Below are positions 18,894 through 31,422 of a DNA stretch of 64,000 nt, piece by piece (within the stretch, counting starts at the first letter, position 1; each line of letters begins with the position of its first letter). Origin of the DNA: Mesorhizobium sp. WSM3862 (lineage in GTDB: Bacteria; Pseudomonadota; Alphaproteobacteria; Rhizobiales; Rhizobiaceae); contig NZ_NSGE01000012.1 in assembly GCF_002294985.1 (NCBI RefSeq), positions 1-64,000 of the forward strand. Reading direction: 5' to 3'. Position numbers and translations under genes: made by a program. A model generated the notes under the pieces. It was not told where the DNA came from. It saw nothing but the letters and a program-made list of their open reading frames with translations, and did no database searches.

Positions 18894-19738
18894 CGCTCGC
18901 CGCCAATTCCCAAACCCCGTTTCCTCCCGCCACGGCTCAGCGGAGGCCGTCTCCCCCGCCGCGCGGCTCAGCATCGGCAAGGACGTTCGGCATCAGCCTG
19001 GTGACGTTGGCGGCGCTGATCGCATTGTGGGTACTCGCCGCGCAATTCGGCTGGGCATCGCCGCTGTTCCTGCCGTCGCCGGCCGACGTGCTGACCCAGT
19101 TCAACGCCGTTGCGGCCGATGGCTATGCCAATGGCACGCTGCTCGACCACACGCTGGCAAGCCTCGGCCGCATTGCCGCGGCCCTCGGCGTCGGCATTTT
19201 CGTCGGCATTCCGCTTGGCCTGCTCATGGGGCTCAATCGTTGGGTCAAGGGCATCTTCAGCGTGCCGATCGATCTCTACTGGGGCTTGCCGCCGCTGGCC
19301 TACCTGCCGCTGCTGATCATATGGCTCGGTATCGGCGAAACCTCCAAGATTGTTCTCCTGTCGCTGTCGACCTTCGCCCCGATCTGCTTTGCGGCACAGG
19401 CGGGCGTGCGATCGGTGCCCGTCGAACGTATCAACGCCGCGCTGTCCCTCGGCGCCAACCGGCTGCAACTCTTCACCAGCATCATCCTGCCGTCCGCTTT
19501 GCCGGAGATCTTGACCGGCCTCAAGATCGCCATCGGCGCAGGATTGTCGACTCTGGTCGCGGCCGAGCTGATCGCAGCCCAGTCCGGGCTCGGCTACATG
19601 ATCATGTCGGCGGCCAATTTCCTCGCGACCGACGTCGTGTTCGTCGGCCTCATCGTCATTGCCGTGCTCGCCTTCGCCTTCACCAGCGGCATGTGTTGGC
19701 TGGAACATCGCCTCATCCCCTGGAAAGGCAAGCTCTGA
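18890..19738 (+). CDS. tauC: Taurine/sulfonate ABC transporter permease
   Basis: A 282-residue inner-membrane permease. The N-terminal 35 residues are polar and Pro-rich; six hydrophobic segments follow between ~40 and 275. The cytoplasmic coupling loop is visible as [20 protein letters not shown], then [16 protein letters not shown]. The family is BPD type (SsuC/TauC). The partner ATPase gene overlaps its start, and the monooxygenase gene follows after 44 bases. Confidence 0.92.
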   Translation: MTLAANSQTPFPPATAQRRPSPPPRGSASARTFGISLVTLAALIALWVLAAQFGWASPLFLPSPADVLTQFNAVAADGYANGTLLDHTLASLGRIAAALGVGIFVGIPLGLLMGLNRWVKGIFSVPIDLYWGLPPLAYLPLLIIWLGIGETSKIVLLSLSTFAPICFAAQAGVRSVPVERINAALSLGANRLQLFTSIILPSALPEILTGLKIAIGAGLSTLVAAELIAAQSGLGYMIMSAANFLATDVVFVGLIVIAVLAFAFTSGMCWLEHRLIPWKGKL

Positions 19739-19782
19739 GGCTTGCTCCCATAGATTCTGCAGTCATTGAAGGAAACAATCCG

Positions 19783-20943
19783 ATGTCCGGCAACAGCACC
19801 CGCCCGCTCGATATCTACTGGTACCTGCCGACCCATGGCGACGGCCCCTATCTCGGCACCGACGAGCGGCACCGGCCGGCAACCTTCGGCTATCTCAAGG
19901 AAATTGCGCAAGCCACCGATCGGCTTGGCTTCAAGGGCGTGCTCCTGCCAACCGGAACACGGTGTGAGGACGCTTGGATCGTGGCCGCCGGGCTGATCCC
20001 TCTGACCGAACGGCTGAAATTCCTGGTGGCGCTGCGGCCGGGCAGCGGGACGCCGGCACTGTTCGCGCGCCATGCGGCCACGCTGGACCGCATTTCCGGC
20101 GGCCGGGTGCTGCTCAACGTTGTCACCGGCGCTGATCCGGCCGACCTTGCCGGCGACGGCAACAAGCTCGGTCATGACGCGCGCTATGCCCAGACTGATG
20201 AATTCCTCACGATCTGGCGCCGTATCCTGTCCGGAGAGCCGGCGGACTTCGAGGGCAAGTATCTATCTGCTCACGGCACCGACATTTCTTTCCCGCCGGT
20301 CCAGCAACCCTATCCGCCACTTTGGTTCGGCGGGTCTTCGGAGGCGGGCATCGAGGTCGCTGCCAAACACACCGACGTCTATCTGAGTTGGGGTGAACCC
20401 CTCGAGCAGGTGAAGGAGAAGTTCGATCGAGTCAGGGCACGAGCGGCGGCTCAAGGTCGCAAAATCCGCTTCGGATTGCGCATAAACCTGATCGTGCGTG
20501 AAACGGAGGAGGAGGCCTGGGCGGCGGCGGATCGACTGATCAGCCGCGTCACTGACGACGTGATCGCTGAAGCCCAGCATCAATTCACCAAGGTTTCGGA
20601 GTCGGTCGGGCAAAAGCGCATCTCCGCTCTGCACCAGGGACGCCGCGACAAGCTGGTTATAGCTCCCAATCTATGGGCCGGATTGGGTCTCGTCCGAGGG
20701 GGTGCCGGCACCGCGCTTGTCGGGAGTGCGGAAAGCGTTGCCGCCCGCATTCGCGAATATCAAGAAATAGGGGTGGAGACGGTTATTGCCTCCGCCTATC
20801 CGCATCTGGAAGAAGCTTTCAATGTTGCCGAACTGCTGTTTCCGCAGCTCGGACTGCAAGGTGAATTGCCCCTCAAAGAACGCGGCTGGGATCTGGAGTT
20901 TGGGCGCGCCCGGGGCGCCGGTGTCCGAGTAGCGGCGTCTTAG
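19783..20943 (+). CDS. ssuD: FMNH2-dependent alkanesulfonate monooxygenase (SsuD family)
   Basis: A 386-residue luciferase-like flavin monooxygenase that cleaves C-S bonds of alkanesulfonates, releasing sulfite and an aldehyde. Seen: [16 protein letters not shown] at the N-terminus, [36 protein letters not shown], and [13 protein letters not shown], all hallmark SsuD segments; length matches (~380). ATG 19783 follows GAAGGAAAC; the frame is open much further upstream inside tauC but that is not coding. It replaces the TauD dioxygenase expected beside a taurine importer. Needs reduced FMN from the next gene. Confidence 0.9.
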   Translation: MSGNSTRPLDIYWYLPTHGDGPYLGTDERHRPATFGYLKEIAQATDRLGFKGVLLPTGTRCEDAWIVAAGLIPLTERLKFLVALRPGSGTPALFARHAATLDRISGGRVLLNVVTGADPADLAGDGNKLGHDARYAQTDEFLTIWRRILSGEPADFEGKYLSAHGTDISFPPVQQPYPPLWFGGSSEAGIEVAAKHTDVYLSWGEPLEQVKEKFDRVRARAAAQGRKIRFGLRINLIVRETEEEAWAAADRLISRVTDDVIAEAQHQFTKVSESVGQKRISALHQGRRDKLVIAPNLWAGLGLVRGGAGTALVGSAESVAARIREYQEIGVETVIASAYPHLEEAFNVAELLFPQLGLQGELPLKERGWDLEFGRARGAGVRVAAS

Positions 20944-21045
20944 GCAGGTCGATTTCTTGCCTAGAGGAGAGAAGTGGTCCACGCAGCATCGCCGCTGTCG
21001 TGCCAGGCCCGCTTACGTCTGAGTTTGACCATCGGAGTTCGGCTT

Positions 21046-21606
21046 ATGTCAAATCCATCAATCGTCGGTTTTTCGGGGAACTTCAGTCGACCCTCGAAGA
21101 CCCGCGCTTTCGTCGACCTCGTCGTTCAGAACATCGCCAGCCGCCACCACCTTTCCCATCGAACCTATGATGTCGAGGATGTCGGTTCCTCGCTGGGGGC
21201 CGCCAAATGGCAGCGCGACCTCGACGCGCAAGCCCAAATCGTAGTTGCAGATGTTGTCGCCGCGGACGTGCTCGTCGTCGGGTCTCCGACATACAAGGGT
21301 AGCTATACCGGGCTGTTCAAGCATTTTTTCGACTTGCTTGATCCAACGGCCTTGAGAGGTAAGCCCGTGCTTCTCACGGCCACCGGGGGCGGCGAGCGCC
21401 ATGCCCTTGTCGTTGAGCATCAACTCAGGCCGCTATTTGGCTTCTTCGAGGCTTTCGCGCTGCCCACAGCCGTGTACGCGACCGACAAAGACTTCACCGA
21501 TGGTGTGCTTCGGTCCGAACTGATCCTGAAGCGAGCGGCGCAGGCGGTTGATGAAATCGCGGTTCTGCTAGCCACCAAATCCGGTCTCAGAATAGCCGCC
21601 GAATAA
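21046..21606 (+). CDS. msuE: NAD(P)H-dependent FMN reductase (MsuE/SsuE type)
   Basis: A 186-residue flavodoxin-like reductase that supplies FMNH2 to the sulfonate monooxygenase. Motifs: FSGNFSRPSKTRAFVDLVV (FMN phosphate loop), VVGSPTYKGSYTGLFKHFFD, and TATGGGERHALVVEHQLRPL. ATG 21046 gives the family-typical N-terminus; a start at 20974 would add 24 unlike residues. A 102-base gap separates it from ssuD. It is the last gene of the operon. Confidence 0.87.
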   Translation: MSNPSIVGFSGNFSRPSKTRAFVDLVVQNIASRHHLSHRTYDVEDVGSSLGAAKWQRDLDAQAQIVVADVVAADVLVVGSPTYKGSYTGLFKHFFDLLDPTALRGKPVLLTATGGGERHALVVEHQLRPLFGFFEAFALPTAVYATDKDFTDGVLRSELILKRAAQAVDEIAVLLATKSGLRIAAE

Positions 21607-22312
21607 ATCCATGCCGCGGCGCTTCAGCGGGAAGTGTAGCGTCTCGCCTTCCGGGTCGCGGCAAGCGGGCGTGAAGGCAGTCCTTTGCCGATCAGCCGAA
21701 AAGCGGAATGTCTGCTGGCGGCCCCATTTCGGTCATTCACCAGGAGGAAGTGGCTGGCTACTTAGGGCTCCATCGTCGATATCTCGAAGCCAGTAACTAT
21801 TCTCGTCCATCGTCTTTCGGTTCGCCAGACCATACGAGAGAATACGAGGGAAACGGGTAGGCGAACCACCCGCTAACATATTGATTTCCTGTCGAAAACG
21901 ACGACCCTCCGGGCCCACCATTACCTTTGATTTTGTTAATGAAAATTGAGCGAGGCCAGAACTTCCGGGCCTGTTGACGGGCTGGGCAAAAGGCGATCCC
22001 CGCGTTTGCTCCCGTCAAGTTGGAGGCGCAGCACCATCGAGCGACTAACCACCATTGCCCGGACGACACAAGCCTACACTGCCGCTGCATGCCCATGCTG
22101 GAGGCCAAACTCGGGCCGCCACTTGTGACCGTTCGCTTCCGGCCGCTGCTCCAGATTGTTGGGGCAGCATCTTATGAAGCGAGGTGAGTAGCAGACGGTA
22201 ACGAGTTGATGCCATTGACCTCCAAGGTTTATTAGATCGCCGGCTCGGACCTGGAGGGCATGCGCCTCCGACCACCTGGGAATCGGTCAAGATGCGCATT
22301 GCGCTCGTCCGT
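21607..22312. other. Gene-poor spacer between convergent sulfonate and thiamine operons
   Basis: About 700 bases lying between the end of msuE (rightward) and the end of thiD (leftward). Only short frames with Arg/Ser/Pro-rich translations occur, and I recognise no protein fragment. It includes an AT-richer patch around 21920-21950. No clear intrinsic terminator with T-run was found for either operon. Confidence 0.4.
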
Positions 22313-23068
22313 TTAACTCGTCGCGTCCCCACGAAGGAGTTGGAGAACATAGCGCTTGGCGTGCTGTACCGCCGCCTCCAACGGCAGACCTTGAGCTAAC
22401 GATGCGGCGATGGCGCTGGACAGCACGCAGCCGGTGCCACGCATCCCCCCATGGACGCGAGGCGCTTCGACCCGAACGGCGCGACGGTCCGGCTGCATGA
22501 GAACGTCATTCGCTTGATGTCCGTGCGCGTGCCCGCCCTTGACGAGCACGGCGGTCCGCACCGTCGCCAACAGGTCCTCGCCTTGAACGCACGCGCCTTC
22601 TTCGTCCTTCGCAGGGTCTGCTCCCACCAACGTTGCCAGCTCAATCAGGTTGGGGGTCACGAGCCGGCAGAGCGGCATCAGATCACGGCGCAACACGTCG
22701 ACGGCATCGTCCTGCAGCAACACGCGTCCCGAGGTCGAGCCAAGCACAGGGTCGAGGACCACCGGCACCTTCGGATGGGCCGCCAGGACAGAGCCGACCG
22801 CCTCAATGGCTGCCGCCGTCCCCAGCATGCCGATCTTGACGGCTGCGACCGGATTGGCAGCAAAGGCAGCGCGCATTTGGGCGGCGATAAGCTGCGGCGG
22901 CATCTGCTCGATGTGTTCGACGGCCGAGTGCGTCTGGACGGTCACGGCCGTGACGGCGAGGCAACTGCGCAGCCCAAAGGCGGATACGGTCTCGACGTCT
23001 CGGGCTGTTCCGGCGCCGCCACTTGAATCGCAGCCGGCGACGATCAGCACATGCGGCGTCAACGCCAT
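22313..23068 (-). CDS. thiD: Hydroxymethylpyrimidine/phosphomethylpyrimidine kinase
   Basis: A 251-residue ribokinase-like enzyme that phosphorylates HMP and HMP-P to HMP-PP in thiamine synthesis. Conserved segments are LIVAGCDSSGGAGTARDVET, AVTVQTHSAV and, near the C-terminus, HGGMRGTGCVLSSAIAASLA with the anion-hole GTGC. ATG 23068 gives the usual [10 protein letters not shown] start and overlaps thiE by 10 bases; an alternative ATG at 23089 would add seven residues. Last gene of the thiamine operon. Confidence 0.93.
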   Translation of the reverse strand: MALTPHVLIVAGCDSSGGAGTARDVETVSAFGLRSCLAVTAVTVQTHSAVEHIEQMPPQLIAAQMRAAFAANPVAAVKIGMLGTAAAIEAVGSVLAAHPKVPVVLDPVLGSTSGRVLLQDDAVDVLRRDLMPLCRLVTPNLIELATLVGADPAKDEEGACVQGEDLLATVRTAVLVKGGHAHGHQANDVLMQPDRRAVRVEAPRVHGGMRGTGCVLSSAIAASLAQGLPLEAAVQHAKRYVLQLLRGDATS

Positions 23069-23664
23069 TGGGCTGTCGCCGCCAGCCATTCAGCCGTCCG
23101 CGCCTCGGGGTGCGTGTTGCGGGTGATGTCGGTGACGACCGCCGCACTTTGGGCGCCGTGCGCGAAGACAGCGGCAACGCGCTCGACGGTGAGCCCGCCG
23201 ATGGCCACAAGCGGAAGTTCGCCGACGCGCTGCTTCCAGGCGGCGATGCGGTCCAGCCCCTGCGGATCCCATTTCATCGCCTTGAGAATGGTCGGGTAGA
23301 TCGGTCCGAGCGCGACATAGTCCGGCTCGGCTTGGAGCGCTGTTTCGAGTTCGGCGCCGTCGTGGGTGCTGAGGCCCAGCCTCACGCCCGCCCTGCGGAT
23401 CGCCTTCACATCAGCCTCCGCCAGATCTTCCTGGCCAAGGTGAACGAAATCGCAATTTTCCTCGATCGCAACACGCCAGTAATCGTTGACGATGAGCTGG
23501 CAGCCGTGGCGGTCACAGACTGCCTTCGAGGCGCGAATTTCCCGGCGCAGCAAAGCTTCGTCCTGGTCCTTGATGCGCAGCTGCACCAGCCTCAGGCCGA
23601 GCGGCACCAGACGTTCGATCCAGGCGGCGGAATCGACGATCAGGTAGAACGGATCGAGCTTCAT
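23059..23664 (-). CDS. thiE: Thiamine phosphate synthase
   Basis: A 201-residue TIM-barrel enzyme joining HMP-PP and thiazole phosphate. Motifs: [19 protein letters not shown] (diphosphate/Mg region), [34 protein letters not shown], and [10 protein letters not shown]. Shorter and more divergent than E. coli ThiE but typical of the rhizobial form encoded with thiCOSG. Its ATG overlaps the thiG stop (ATGA at 23661), so translation is coupled. Confidence 0.92.
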   Translation of the reverse strand: MKLDPFYLIVDSAAWIERLVPLGLRLVQLRIKDQDEALLRREIRASKAVCDRHGCQLIVNDYWRVAIEENCDFVHLGQEDLAEADVKAIRRAGVRLGLSTHDGAELETALQAEPDYVALGPIYPTILKAMKWDPQGLDRIAAWKQRVGELPLVAIGGLTVERVAAVFAHGAQSAAVVTDITRNTHPEARTAEWLAATAQWR

Positions 23665-24434
23665 GAGAATGCTGCCATGCCGATGACGGGGGTGGAGGGA
23701 ACGGCCATGTCGCGCGGCTCGAGCAGGCCGGCGCAATAGGCCTCGCGGCCGGCCTCGACCGCCGTGCCAAAGGCCGCGGCCATGGCAACAGGATCGCCTG
23801 CCTTGGCGACAGCGGTGTTGAGCAGCACCGCGTCGTAGCCGAGCTCCATCACGGCCGCGGCATGCGAGGGCCGGCCGATGCCGGCATCGACGATCAGCGG
23901 AATGCCGGGGAAATGGCCGCGCAGGCTTCGCAGCGCATCGGGGTTCTGCGGCCCGCGTGCGGAGCCGATCGGCGCGCACCAGGGCATCAAGAGCCTGCAG
24001 CCGGCGTCGAGCAGGCGCTCGGCGACGATGAGGTCGTCGGTCGTGTAGGGAAACACCTCGAATCCTTCAGAGGCAAGGATCCTTGCGGCCTCGACCAATC
24101 CGAAGACGTCGGGCTGGAGCGTATCGTGGTTGCCGATCACTTCGAGCTTGATCCAGTCAGTGCCGAACACCTCGCGCGCCATCCGCGCCGTCGTGACCGC
24201 TTCGCTCACCGAGTGGCAGCCGGCGGTGTTGGGCAGCACGCGAACGCCGAGCGACTGGACAAGCGACCAGAACTGGCCGCCGGCTTTGCCGCCGGAGGTT
24301 TCGCGACGGAGCGACACGGTGACGATCTCCGTGCCGGACGCTTTCACCGCCTCCGCCATGACGGCAGGCGAGGGGTAAAGCGCGGTGCCCAGCAGAAGGC
24401 GGGACGCGAGTTTCTGTCCATAGAACTCGAGCAT
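23661..24434 (-). CDS. thiG: Thiazole synthase
   Basis: A 257-residue TIM-barrel enzyme building the thiazole ring from deoxyxylulose phosphate, dehydroglycine and ThiS thiocarboxylate. The imine-forming lysine lies in WIKLEVIGN. Other landmarks are [32 protein letters not shown] and [12 protein letters not shown]. Full length. It starts three bases after the thiS stop, the usual arrangement for the ThiG-ThiS complex. Confidence 0.96.
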   Translation of the reverse strand: MLEFYGQKLASRLLLGTALYPSPAVMAEAVKASGTEIVTVSLRRETSGGKAGGQFWSLVQSLGVRVLPNTAGCHSVSEAVTTARMAREVFGTDWIKLEVIGNHDTLQPDVFGLVEAARILASEGFEVFPYTTDDLIVAERLLDAGCRLLMPWCAPIGSARGPQNPDALRSLRGHFPGIPLIVDAGIGRPSHAAAVMELGYDAVLLNTAVAKAGDPVAMAAAFGTAVEAGREAYCAGLLEPRDMAVPSTPVIGMAAFS

Positions 24435-24437
24435 GGA

Positions 24438-24618
24438 TCAGCCTCCTTTCATCGGCGAGAGGATTTCGATGCGGTCGCCATCGGCGAGCCGGCAGCGGTC
24501 GCGCTCCCCGGCTGGCACGACGTCACCGTTCAGCGCGGTGGCGAGCCAGCTGCCCTGGAAGTCAAGTTCGCGGAGCAGCGCGGCAAGCGTTTCGGCCGCG
24601 ACTTCATGGGCTTGGCCG

Positions 24619-24635
<17 letters not shown>
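24438..24635 (-). CDS. thiS: Sulfur carrier protein ThiS (TTG start)
   Basis: A 65-residue ubiquitin-like sulfur carrier. It ends in the required Gly-Gly (SPMKGG) that is thiocarboxylated. The body KLTVNGQAHEVAAETLAALL is typical. There is no ATG at the right place; TTG at 24635 is preceded by AAAGGAG at about eight bases, so TTG initiation is the best model. It overlaps the end of thiO by 17 bases. Confidence 0.92.
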
Positions 24636-27645
<3,010 letters not shown>

Positions 27646-27659
27646 AGGTTGGACGATGC

Positions 27660-28046
27660 GACGCTATCCTGTCAACTCGACTTCATGACTTCTCCAGCCT
27701 CGAACAAGCGACGAGAAGCGGCGCAGCCACGCAGCTTTGATCGAGCATCTCTTACATCGACGCCCATTGAGCCACGACCTTGCGCGCGTCGAGCTGGCAG
27801 TCGGGGCCCACTTGTCATCCGCCAAGGAAACGCTTTTGCGATCCCTTGTGGCGGCGGATTGAAGAACGCATTTTTCGCCTCGAAGAGCATCTGTTCGGCG
27901 TCTACGGACGCTGGTTCGATTTGTTCAGGACCGAATTATTGCGCAGCCGTAAGGGTCGAGTTGCAGCGTTCCCAAAACGGCTGCAAGGGCCTTGCCGGGA
28001 GCCTGTTCGCGAATGATGTGGTTGTTCTCGTCCCGCGTCCCGCTCA
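27660..28046. other. Intergenic region upstream of the thiamine riboswitch
   Basis: No supported gene. A rightward frame at 27780-28016 encodes WRRIEERIFRLEEHLFGVYG, which looks protein-like, but it has no good ribosome binding site and no family I recognise. The thi promoter should lie just right of 27645 on the leftward strand, and I see no strong consensus. Confidence 0.35.
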
Positions 28047-28280
28047 ATGCCGACAGGATCAGCGTACCGCCATTGCGACCTTTGGCGACTATCTGTTCGG
28101 GCCAATGCGCGATGCATTGAAGCGTTATGCCATGTGGAACCCGCCGCCGATTACACAGATTGGGCAGACGATTCCTGGGCGCGTGGCGCCGCGGCGCTTG
28201 CGACCCAAAGGCTCTTCGACTTCGAAAGCAGCCCCGGAGAAATCGCCGGCACCGGGCTGCAACGATCAACGGTCAAGTAG
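28047..28280 (+). pseudogene. Possible decayed ROK-family C-terminal fragment
   Basis: In one frame (from ~28083) the sequence reads FGDYLFGPMRDALKRYAMW; after an apparent frame change near 28140 it reads DYTDWADDSWARGAAALATQ then RLFDFES before a stop at 28278. Together this resembles the end of ROK-family sugar regulators/kinases, where a helix LxxPxRxxLxxR is followed by DxWARGAAxLAxxRLF. The resemblance is from memory and short. There is no intact start or DNA-binding part, so it is either a relic or coincidence. Confidence 0.3.
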
Positions 28281-28416
28281 CTGCAGGACCAAAGCGGCGT
28301 CCTCGTCCCGATTTCGGGCCTTCGTCTCCGTCTCTGCGCGCCTTTCCGTAGCCAACTGTTTGGAAAAGCGATGCTTGGCCGATGGATGAGGTTCGTGCAA
28401 ACGACGCCGGCCGAAT

Positions 28417-28447
28417 GGAAAAAGACCGGCGCGAAGGTGCCGGTCTT
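28417..28447 (-). terminator. Rho-independent terminator of the phasin gene
   Basis: Read leftward: AAGACCGGC, an eight-base loop, GCCGGTCTT, then TTTTCC. The nine-bp GC-rich stem with a following T-run lies 57 bases beyond the phasin stop codon on the same strand. A second inverted repeat (GGAGGTCG/CGACCTCC, 28466-28482) lies just before it. Confidence 0.8.
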
Positions 28448-28503
28448 GATGTCGTAACGAGCAGAGGAGGTCGGCGACCTCCGGTCTCGGATTGCCTGAG
28501 CAG

Positions 28504-28965
28504 TCAAGCGGCCTTGAGGTTCTTCAAGGCCTTTTCGAAGGCATCCTTGATCGGCATGGATACGTCTTCGGTGGCTCTCAACATCACCGCGTGCAGGGTC
28601 TTGGCCTGCTCGACGGAAGTGTCGATCTGTTTGTTCACGAGAGCGGCCTGCAGCTCGAAGAACTCGGATGGCGACTTGACGGCAACCAGTGCTTCGAGGT
28701 GAGCGAAGCCGGCTTCGGCATTGGCTCGCAGAGCTGCGATCGTCTTCAGCGACACCTCGTTGCGGGTGGTCTTGGCCACCTCAAGGGTCGACTCAAGAGC
28801 CTTTTGAGTCGTCTCGGCGTTCGATTCCAATTTGGAAAATGCTTCCTTCGCCTGCTCAACGCCCTGTTCGGCGACAGCGCGAACCTGCTCGGTAACCTTG
28901 TACGGCTCGTAAGTAGCGGATTCCGCGTTTTCGATCGTTTCGGTCTTGCCGGGGATCTTGGACAT
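28504..28965 (-). CDS. Phasin-family protein
   Basis: A 153-residue, entirely helical, Ala/Glu/Lys-rich protein typical of phasins that coat polyhydroxyalkanoate granules. Landmarks are YEPYKVTEQVRAVAEQGVEQ, FSKLESNAETTQKALESTLE, and EFFELQAALVNKQIDTSVEQ, which match the phasin_2 family. ATG 28965 has AAGGATGG at good spacing; the in-frame ATG at 28992 lies upstream of that site. It is monocistronic with its own terminator. Its role could also be as a general granule-binding or stress protein. Confidence 0.88.
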   Translation of the reverse strand: MSKIPGKTETIENAESATYEPYKVTEQVRAVAEQGVEQAKEAFSKLESNAETTQKALESTLEVAKTTRNEVSLKTIAALRANAEAGFAHLEALVAVKSPSEFFELQAALVNKQIDTSVEQAKTLHAVMLRATEDVSMPIKDAFEKALKNLKAA

Positions 28966-29129
28966 TTTCCATCCTTTTCCAGAGAGTGGCATTACACAAA
29001 GCCCCCTGTTTCATCTACGAAATCGACACTACGGATTTATGAAGGGGCGACTTGTCGCTCGAGGGCACCACTGCGCCGGCCGGCGCGCTGCTACAAACTT
29101 GGAGAGGCAAAGGCCTGAACTGCCCGTTC

Positions 29130-29265
29130 GCGTGCGGGCCGGAGGCAGCCTTCAGGCCGAGCGCGATCGGCAGGTCGTATTGGCTGTCGTCATTCGGCAG
29201 GTCCGCCGGCCGAAATTGAGCATCACCTTCTTAGGAGCGGCCTCTTCGGAATCCATCGCTGCCAT
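29130..29265 (-). pseudogene. Fragment of a ComM/YifB-family Mg-chelatase-like ATPase gene
   Basis: Reading leftward, EEAAPKKVMLNFG is followed, after a one-base frame change at about 29207, by ADLPNDDSQYDLPIALGL and KAASG. This is the highly conserved early block of ComM (VNLAPADLPKEGSHYDLPIALGL in typical members). Nothing before or after it in any frame continues the gene, so it is a ~45-codon relic with a frameshift. It marks the 28993-29321 spacer as decayed coding DNA. Confidence 0.65.
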
Positions 29266-29321
29266 TCGACCCTGGCGCGACCTTCTCAGTTATCCTTGGA
29301 CAGCCAAGACCCCGTCACTCC

Positions 29322-30599
29322 TCATGCCAAAACGGCCAAGGCGTCGGCGAAGAAACGGTCGCCGCCGAAATTGCCTGACTTCAGAGCAAGCAGCAGCTCG
29401 CCGTGCGGGCTGCCGAGTGCACGCAGCGCGGGGACACCCGCGGCGATTTCGGGGCCCAACTCGAAGGCGGGAATGGCAAGCTGGTCCACGACGGCGCCGG
29501 ACGTCTCGCCGCCTGCCACGACCAACCTGCGCACGCCGAGTTCGACCAGACCTTCGGCGATCGTCGCCAGCGACTGCTCGATCGCATGACCGGCAGCCTC
29601 ACGTCCATGCCGCGCCTGCAGCGCCGAAACCACCTCGGGCGATCCACTGCTGGCGATGAGCACGGGGCCATCGGCCAAGCGGGCGGCCGCCCATGCGAGC
29701 GCACGGTGCGTCTCCGCCGCTCCGCTCATCAGCCTTTCCGGATCGAGCCTCAGCACCGGCATCGCCTCTTCGGCGCGGGCAATCTGCGTCAGGGTCGCCC
29801 GCGAACAGCTGCCGGCCAAGCACGCCGCGGGCCCCTTGGCCGGCCGATCCCGCAGCACCGTCCGTTGATGGCGCTGCGCGGTGCCGGCGGCGACCAGGCC
29901 GCGGGCGAGACCCAATCCCAGGCCGGACGCTCCGACCGACAGGCGTTGTGCCAAGGCTGCGGCGCCGATCGCTTCAAGATCGCTCTCGAAGACGGCGTCG
30001 GTGATCGCCGCTCCGGCCCCATCCTGGGAAATCGCCGCGTTGCGCGCGAGGATCGCATCCGCGCCGCGCGCGACCGTCGCGAGGTCGATCGACCCGACCG
30101 CTGCCATGCTCTGCCGGGCGAGTACGCGCACCAGATTGGCATCGCGCATGGGATTGAGCGGGTGATCCTTGAGCGGACTCTCGTTGAGCGGCACCGCGCC
30201 GACGAAAAGATTCCCCTGGTAGACGGTTCGGCCGGTTTCCGGAAAGGCCGGCGTCACCAAAACCGATTTCTCGTTCACGTCGTGACGCAAGGCGTCCAGC
30301 ACCGGGCCGATATTGCCAGCATCGGTGGAATCGAAGGTCGAGCAGATCTTGTACATCACATGCGCTGCCCCGCGGGCGCGCAGCCATTGGTCGGCCGCGC
30401 GGGCGCGCTCCACCGCCTGCGCTGCCGCAACCGAACGGATCTTGAGCGAGACGACAACCGCGTCGACCTCGGGAAGATCGAGACCTGCGGCCGGAACGCC
30501 GATGGTTTGAACCGTGCGCAGGCCTTCCTTGGCGAGCGTGTTGGCCAGGTCGGACGCGCCTGTGTAGTCGTCCGCAATTGCGCCGAGGGCGAGGCTCAT
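29322..30599 (-). CDS. otnK: 3-oxo-tetronate 4-kinase (four-carbon acid sugar kinase, DUF1537 family)
   Basis: A 425-residue kinase phosphorylating 3-oxo-tetronate at O4. The N-terminal substrate domain has IADDYTGASDLANTLAKEGL with the paired aspartates, KICSTFDSTDAGNIGPV, and PAFPETGRTVYQGNLFVG. The C-terminal nucleotide domain shows IASSGSPEVV and LVVAGGETSGAVV. Last gene of the leftward operon; start overlaps the otnI stop by four bases. The function follows from DUF1537 work assigning OtnK to L-threonate and D-erythronate catabolism, and the context agrees. Confidence 0.93.
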   Translation of the reverse strand: MSLALGAIADDYTGASDLANTLAKEGLRTVQTIGVPAAGLDLPEVDAVVVSLKIRSVAAAQAVERARAADQWLRARGAAHVMYKICSTFDSTDAGNIGPVLDALRHDVNEKSVLVTPAFPETGRTVYQGNLFVGAVPLNESPLKDHPLNPMRDANLVRVLARQSMAAVGSIDLATVARGADAILARNAAISQDGAGAAITDAVFESDLEAIGAAALAQRLSVGASGLGLGLARGLVAAGTAQRHQRTVLRDRPAKGPAACLAGSCSRATLTQIARAEEAMPVLRLDPERLMSGAAETHRALAWAAARLADGPVLIASSGSPEVVSALQARHGREAAGHAIEQSLATIAEGLVELGVRRLVVAGGETSGAVVDQLAIPAFELGPEIAAGVPALRALGSPHGELLLALKSGNFGGDRFFADALAVLA

Positions 30600-31405
30600 G
30601 GCGAAACTCCGATGCCAGCCTGGGGGAGGGGCTCGCCGGCAAAGGGGGCGAACCAGCCGAGCCCCTCAAGTGTCGTGCCGCTGGGCCGATATTCGCAACC
30701 GACGAAACCATCATAGCCCAGCCCGTCCAGTTCCGCGAAGATGAACCGGTCGTTGAGCTCTTCCGAAGTCGGCTCATGGCGGGAGGGTACGCTTGCGATC
30801 TGGACATGGCCAATGATCGGCAGCAGCCGGCGCAACGCCATGACGACATCGCCGTGCAGGATCTGGCGGTGATAGACATCGAACTGCAGCTTGAGATTGG
30901 GCAGGGCCAGTTCGCCGATGAGCTGCTCGGCAAAGTCGAAGTCATTGAGGAAATAGCCCGGCATGTCGCGGCCATTGATCGGTTCGATCACCAGGTCGAT
31001 GCCGCGATCGGCAAGCTTGCCGGCGGTCCAGATGATCGCTTTGCGATAGGTATCCACGGCCGCCCTGTCCTCGCGAGCGGCGAGCCCCGACATCAAATGC
31101 AGACGCTTCACGCCCGTGGCCTCCGCGTAGGGAAGGGCAAATGCCACGGCGGCCTGGAGCTCGGCAAATCGATCGGGCAAGGCGGCCAATCCTCGCTCGC
31201 CGGCGGCCCAATCGCCAGGCGGCAAATTGAACAGAGCCTGGGTCAAACCGTATCTGCGAAGGCGCTCGCCGATCGCCTCGGGCGTGTGCTCGTAAGGAAA
31301 CAGGAATTCGACCGCACGGAAGCCGGCATCGGCGGCCGCCTGGAACCGATCCAGGAACGGCCACTCGCTGAACATCATTGTCAGGTTGGCGGCAAAGCGG
31401 GGCAT
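30596..31405 (-). CDS. otnI: 2-oxo-tetronate isomerase (hydroxypyruvate isomerase-like)
   Basis: A 269-residue xylose-isomerase-like TIM barrel converting 2-oxo- to 3-oxo-tetronate. It starts MPRFAANLTMMFSEWPFLDR, typical of Hyi/OtnI. Metal and catalytic acids appear in EFLFPYEHTPEAI, VIEPINGRDMPGYFL, LQFDVYHRQ, and GFVGCEYRPSG. The frame is open upstream to 31708 but that would overrun ltnD. Placed between ltnD (18-base gap) and otnK (ATGA overlap), exactly in pathway order. Confidence 0.92.
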   Translation of the reverse strand: MPRFAANLTMMFSEWPFLDRFQAAADAGFRAVEFLFPYEHTPEAIGERLRRYGLTQALFNLPPGDWAAGERGLAALPDRFAELQAAVAFALPYAEATGVKRLHLMSGLAAREDRAAVDTYRKAIIWTAGKLADRGIDLVIEPINGRDMPGYFLNDFDFAEQLIGELALPNLKLQFDVYHRQILHGDVVMALRRLLPIIGHVQIASVPSRHEPTSEELNDRFIFAELDGLGYDGFVGCEYRPSGTTLEGLGWFAPFAGEPLPQAGIGVSP

Positions 31406-31422
31406 GGGCGATCCAGTCTTCC

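Noticed and set aside
18754-19782. N-terminal extension of the SsuD frame back into tauB/tauC
   Set aside because: The upstream part overlaps genuine ABC genes in another frame and is Arg-rich; ATG 19783 has a ribosome binding site and gives the correct family length.
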